Shown here: piece by piece, positions 49,022 through 50,268 of the stretch
Layout of the letters: the number at the start of each line of letters is the position of its first letter
How positions within the stretch are numbered: the first letter of the stretch is position 1
From: Pseudomonadota bacterium
GTDB lineage: Bacteria; Pseudomonadota; Gammaproteobacteria; Xanthomonadales; Xanthomonadaceae
DNA length: 50,268 nt
Assembly (NCBI GenBank): GCA_023388715.1
Contig: JAEWFT010000027.1
Span: forward strand, 1 to 50,268
Direction of reading: 5' to 3'
Notes under the pieces: generated by a model
What the model was told of the DNA's origin: nothing
Seen by the model: only the letters and a program-made list of their open reading frames with translations
Database searches by the model: none
Program-made: the position numbers and the translations under genes

Positions 49022-50268
49022 GCGCCCAGCCTTGCCAGCGCCGCGTCGACCGCGATATCCGCCAGTGCGCGGGTGGCCGCATCCTCGACGCCGGCCACCA
49101 CTTCGCGACAGAACGCGGCGGTCAGCAGCTGCCGCGCGGCGGCTTCGTCCAAGCCGCGCGAGCGCAGGTAGAACAGTGCGGCCGCGTCGAGCTGCCCCAC
49201 GGTGGCGCCGTGGGCGGCCTTGACCTCGTCGGCGTGGATTTCCAGCACCGGCTGGGTGTCGACCTCGGCGTCGCGCGAGAGCAGCAGGTTCTTGTTGGCG
49301 AGGGTCGCTTCGGTGCCGTCCGCCCCGCTGCGGATGAGGATGCCGCCGTGGAACACCGCACGCCCGCGCTGACCGGCAAGGCCGCGCCAGGTCAGGTTGC
49401 AGGCGGTCTCGCGGGCGATGTGGTCGATCTCGAGCCGGGTGTCGACATGCCGGCGGCCATCGGCAAGCAGTACCCCATCCGCCTGCAGCACCGCGCGCTC
49501 GCCTTCCAGCCGCACGCCAAGCTCGTGGCGCGAGAGCGCGGCGCCCAGTTCCAGGTCGATGCGCTGGTACACCGATTCGCGCGCGAGCACCGCTTCCGTG
49601 CGGGCGAACAGGCTCGCGCGTGGCGCTTCGGCCTGCAGCCGCACGTGGAGCAACCTGGCGCCGGCGGCGAGGTGCACGTGGCAGATCGCATTGGCCAGGT
49701 GCGCGTGATCGCCTGCGCCCATGTGATGCTCGACCACGGTGGCCTCGGCGCCGCGCCGCAGTTCGATCAGGTGGCGCAGGTGCCAGGCCTGGTCGGGACC
49801 GGGCGCACCGATGAAGACCAGGTGCAGCGGTGCCGCCAGGCGCGCGTTCTCCGCCAGCCGCAGCACCGCGCCATCGCTGGCGAGCGCGGCATTGAGGCGG
49901 GCGAACGGCTGGTCGGCACGGCTGTAGCGGCGGTGCAGGAAGCCGGCGGCGCGCGGGTCTGGATCGGCGAGCGCCGCGGGCAGGGGCTGCAGCGTCACCG
50001 TGGCCGGCAGCTCCGAAAGTGCACTCAGCGAGCGGTCCAGGCGTCCGTTGACGAACACCATCCGCGGCGCCGGGATCCCGTCAAGCAGCGCTGGATCGAC
50101 GTCCGCGGCCTGCGCCCGGACAAAGCTCCGTCGCTCCAGCGCGCGCAGCGGGGTGTACTTCCACGCCTCGCTGCGCGTATGCGGCAGGCCATCGCGCAGG
50201 ACCGCGTCCAGCATCTCGCGGCGGCTGGCGTCGCCTTCGAAATGCGCCGCCAGCGAATCGAGCAGGGC
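49018..50268 (-). CDS. sufD: Fe-S assembly protein SufD, 5' end cut by the window edge
   Basis: The 416 visible residues match SufD of the SufBCD scaffold. EAWKYTPLRALERR near the N-terminus, the right-handed beta-helix core (about 150-330), and the conserved DEVKAAHGATVGQLDAAALFYLRSRGL region near the C-terminus with the His of the SufB-SufD interface are present. An internal ATG at 50214 is not the start: the frame continues upstream with ALLDSLAAHFEGDASRRE, typical SufD N-terminal sequence. sufB and sufC presumably lie beyond the right edge. Confidence 0.95.
   Translation of the reverse strand, partial: ALLDSLAAHFEGDASRREMLDAVLRDGLPHTRSEAWKYTPLRALERRSFVRAQAADVDPALLDGIPAPRMVFVNGRLDRSLSALSELPATVTLQPLPAALADPDPRAAGFLHRRYSRADQPFARLNAALASDGAVLRLAENARLAAPLHLVFIGAPGPDQAWHLRHLIELRRGAEATVVEHHMGAGDHAHLANAICHVHLAAGARLLHVRLQAEAPRASLFARTEAVLARESVYQRIDLELGAALSRHELGVRLEGERAVLQADGVLLADGRRHVDTRLEIDHIARETACNLTWRGLAGQRGRAVFHGGILIRSGADGTEATLANKNLLLSRDAEVDTQPVLEIHADEVKAAHGATVGQLDAAALFYLRSRGLDEAAARQLLTAAFCREVVAGVEDAATRALADIAVDAALARLGA

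Noticed and set aside
50161..50214. ATG at 50214 as the sufD start
   Set aside because: The frame continues upstream to the window edge with SufD-like N-terminal sequence and no stop, so the true start lies outside.
1..50268. Mobile islands, prophage, CRISPR arrays, toxin-antitoxin or defence clusters
   Set aside because: Read on both strands, no integrase, transposase, spaced direct-repeat array or defence-type domain was recognised. Composition looks even and gene order is housekeeping-like throughout.

Overview
The window is about 50 kb of very GC-rich, tightly packed chromosome from a gammaproteobacterium. Gene content and order point to the Lysobacteraceae/Xanthomonadaceae (a Lysobacter, Luteimonas or Thermomonas type), although no single marker here fixes the genus. 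The supporting blocks are rpoN-hpf-hprK-rapZ with a small PTS set, yggS-proC beside pilTU and yqgE-ruvX-pyrB, aroKB next to hemE, a ManC/XanB-type bifunctional enzyme, and sufDS followed by a Rieske ferredoxin. I annotate 56 protein genes, two of them cut by the window ends (a GTPase at the left, sufD at the right). I see no tRNA, rRNA, CRISPR, insertion sequence or prophage, and no gene-free stretch longer than 300 bases. The largest gaps, of about 100-220 bases, hold promoters, hairpins or a REP doublet.

Layout, left to right. (1) 1-2025, minus: cytochrome b561, a YceI-family periplasmic protein and a membrane-anchored GTPase, all overlapping. (2) 2141-5656, plus: a large propeller-type hybrid sensor kinase. 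(3) 5660-9488, minus: aroK-aroB-WGR protein-hemE-HExxH lipoprotein. (4) 9550-12345, plus: pdxH, a cobalamin-binding-like protein without signal peptide, and a PA2779/PA2778-type pair (small membrane protein plus C39-like peptidase lipoprotein). (5) 12347-14429, minus: a DUF4426 protein, proC, yggS. (6) 14546-18819, plus: pilT, pilU, yqgE, ruvX, pyrB. (7) 18822-29785, minus: a long envelope and regulation locus, in transcription order kdsD-kdsC-lptC-lptA-lptB-rpoN-hpf-hprK-rapZ-EIIA-ptsH-ptsI-mgtE. (8) 29841-31354, plus: a BolA-family protein and murA, ending in a strong bidirectional terminator. (9) 31420-33836, minus: a DUF3108 protein, purN, purM. (10) 33983-36972, plus: a DUF2066 protein, a PerM-like membrane protein, hda. 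(11) 36951-38659, minus: murU and amgK (peptidoglycan sugar recycling), divergent from xanB (38702-40120). (12) 40222-43134, minus: cysK, a GlsB-type small membrane protein, an M20 dipeptidase. (13) 43352-44375, plus: a ComEA-like helix-hairpin-helix protein and a HutD-family protein. (14) 44451-50268, minus: a TonB-dependent siderophore receptor with a Fur-box promoter, and upstream of it the tail of a suf operon (sufD, sufS, a 69-residue membrane protein, a GNAT acetyltransferase, a Rieske ferredoxin).

How the genes work together. The central minus-strand locus links LPS assembly (Kdo synthesis and Lpt transport) with sigma-54, ribosome hibernation and a PTS phosphorelay. That relay has EI, HPr, EIIA and HPr kinase but no sugar permease, so it is probably purely regulatory. 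MurA, MurU and AmgK add peptidoglycan precursor synthesis and recycling. The suf genes and siderophore receptor form an iron-homeostasis end. Many junctions are 1-4 base start/stop overlaps (ATGA, GTGA, TTGA, TGATG), which indicates translational coupling. Several first genes of transcription units carry a -10-like hexamer exactly six bases before the start codon, which suggests leaderless mRNAs.

Most of the window is housekeeping sequence. The least understood parts are the GTPase operon, the HExxH lipoprotein, the PA2779/PA2778-like pair and the 69-residue membrane protein in the suf operon.
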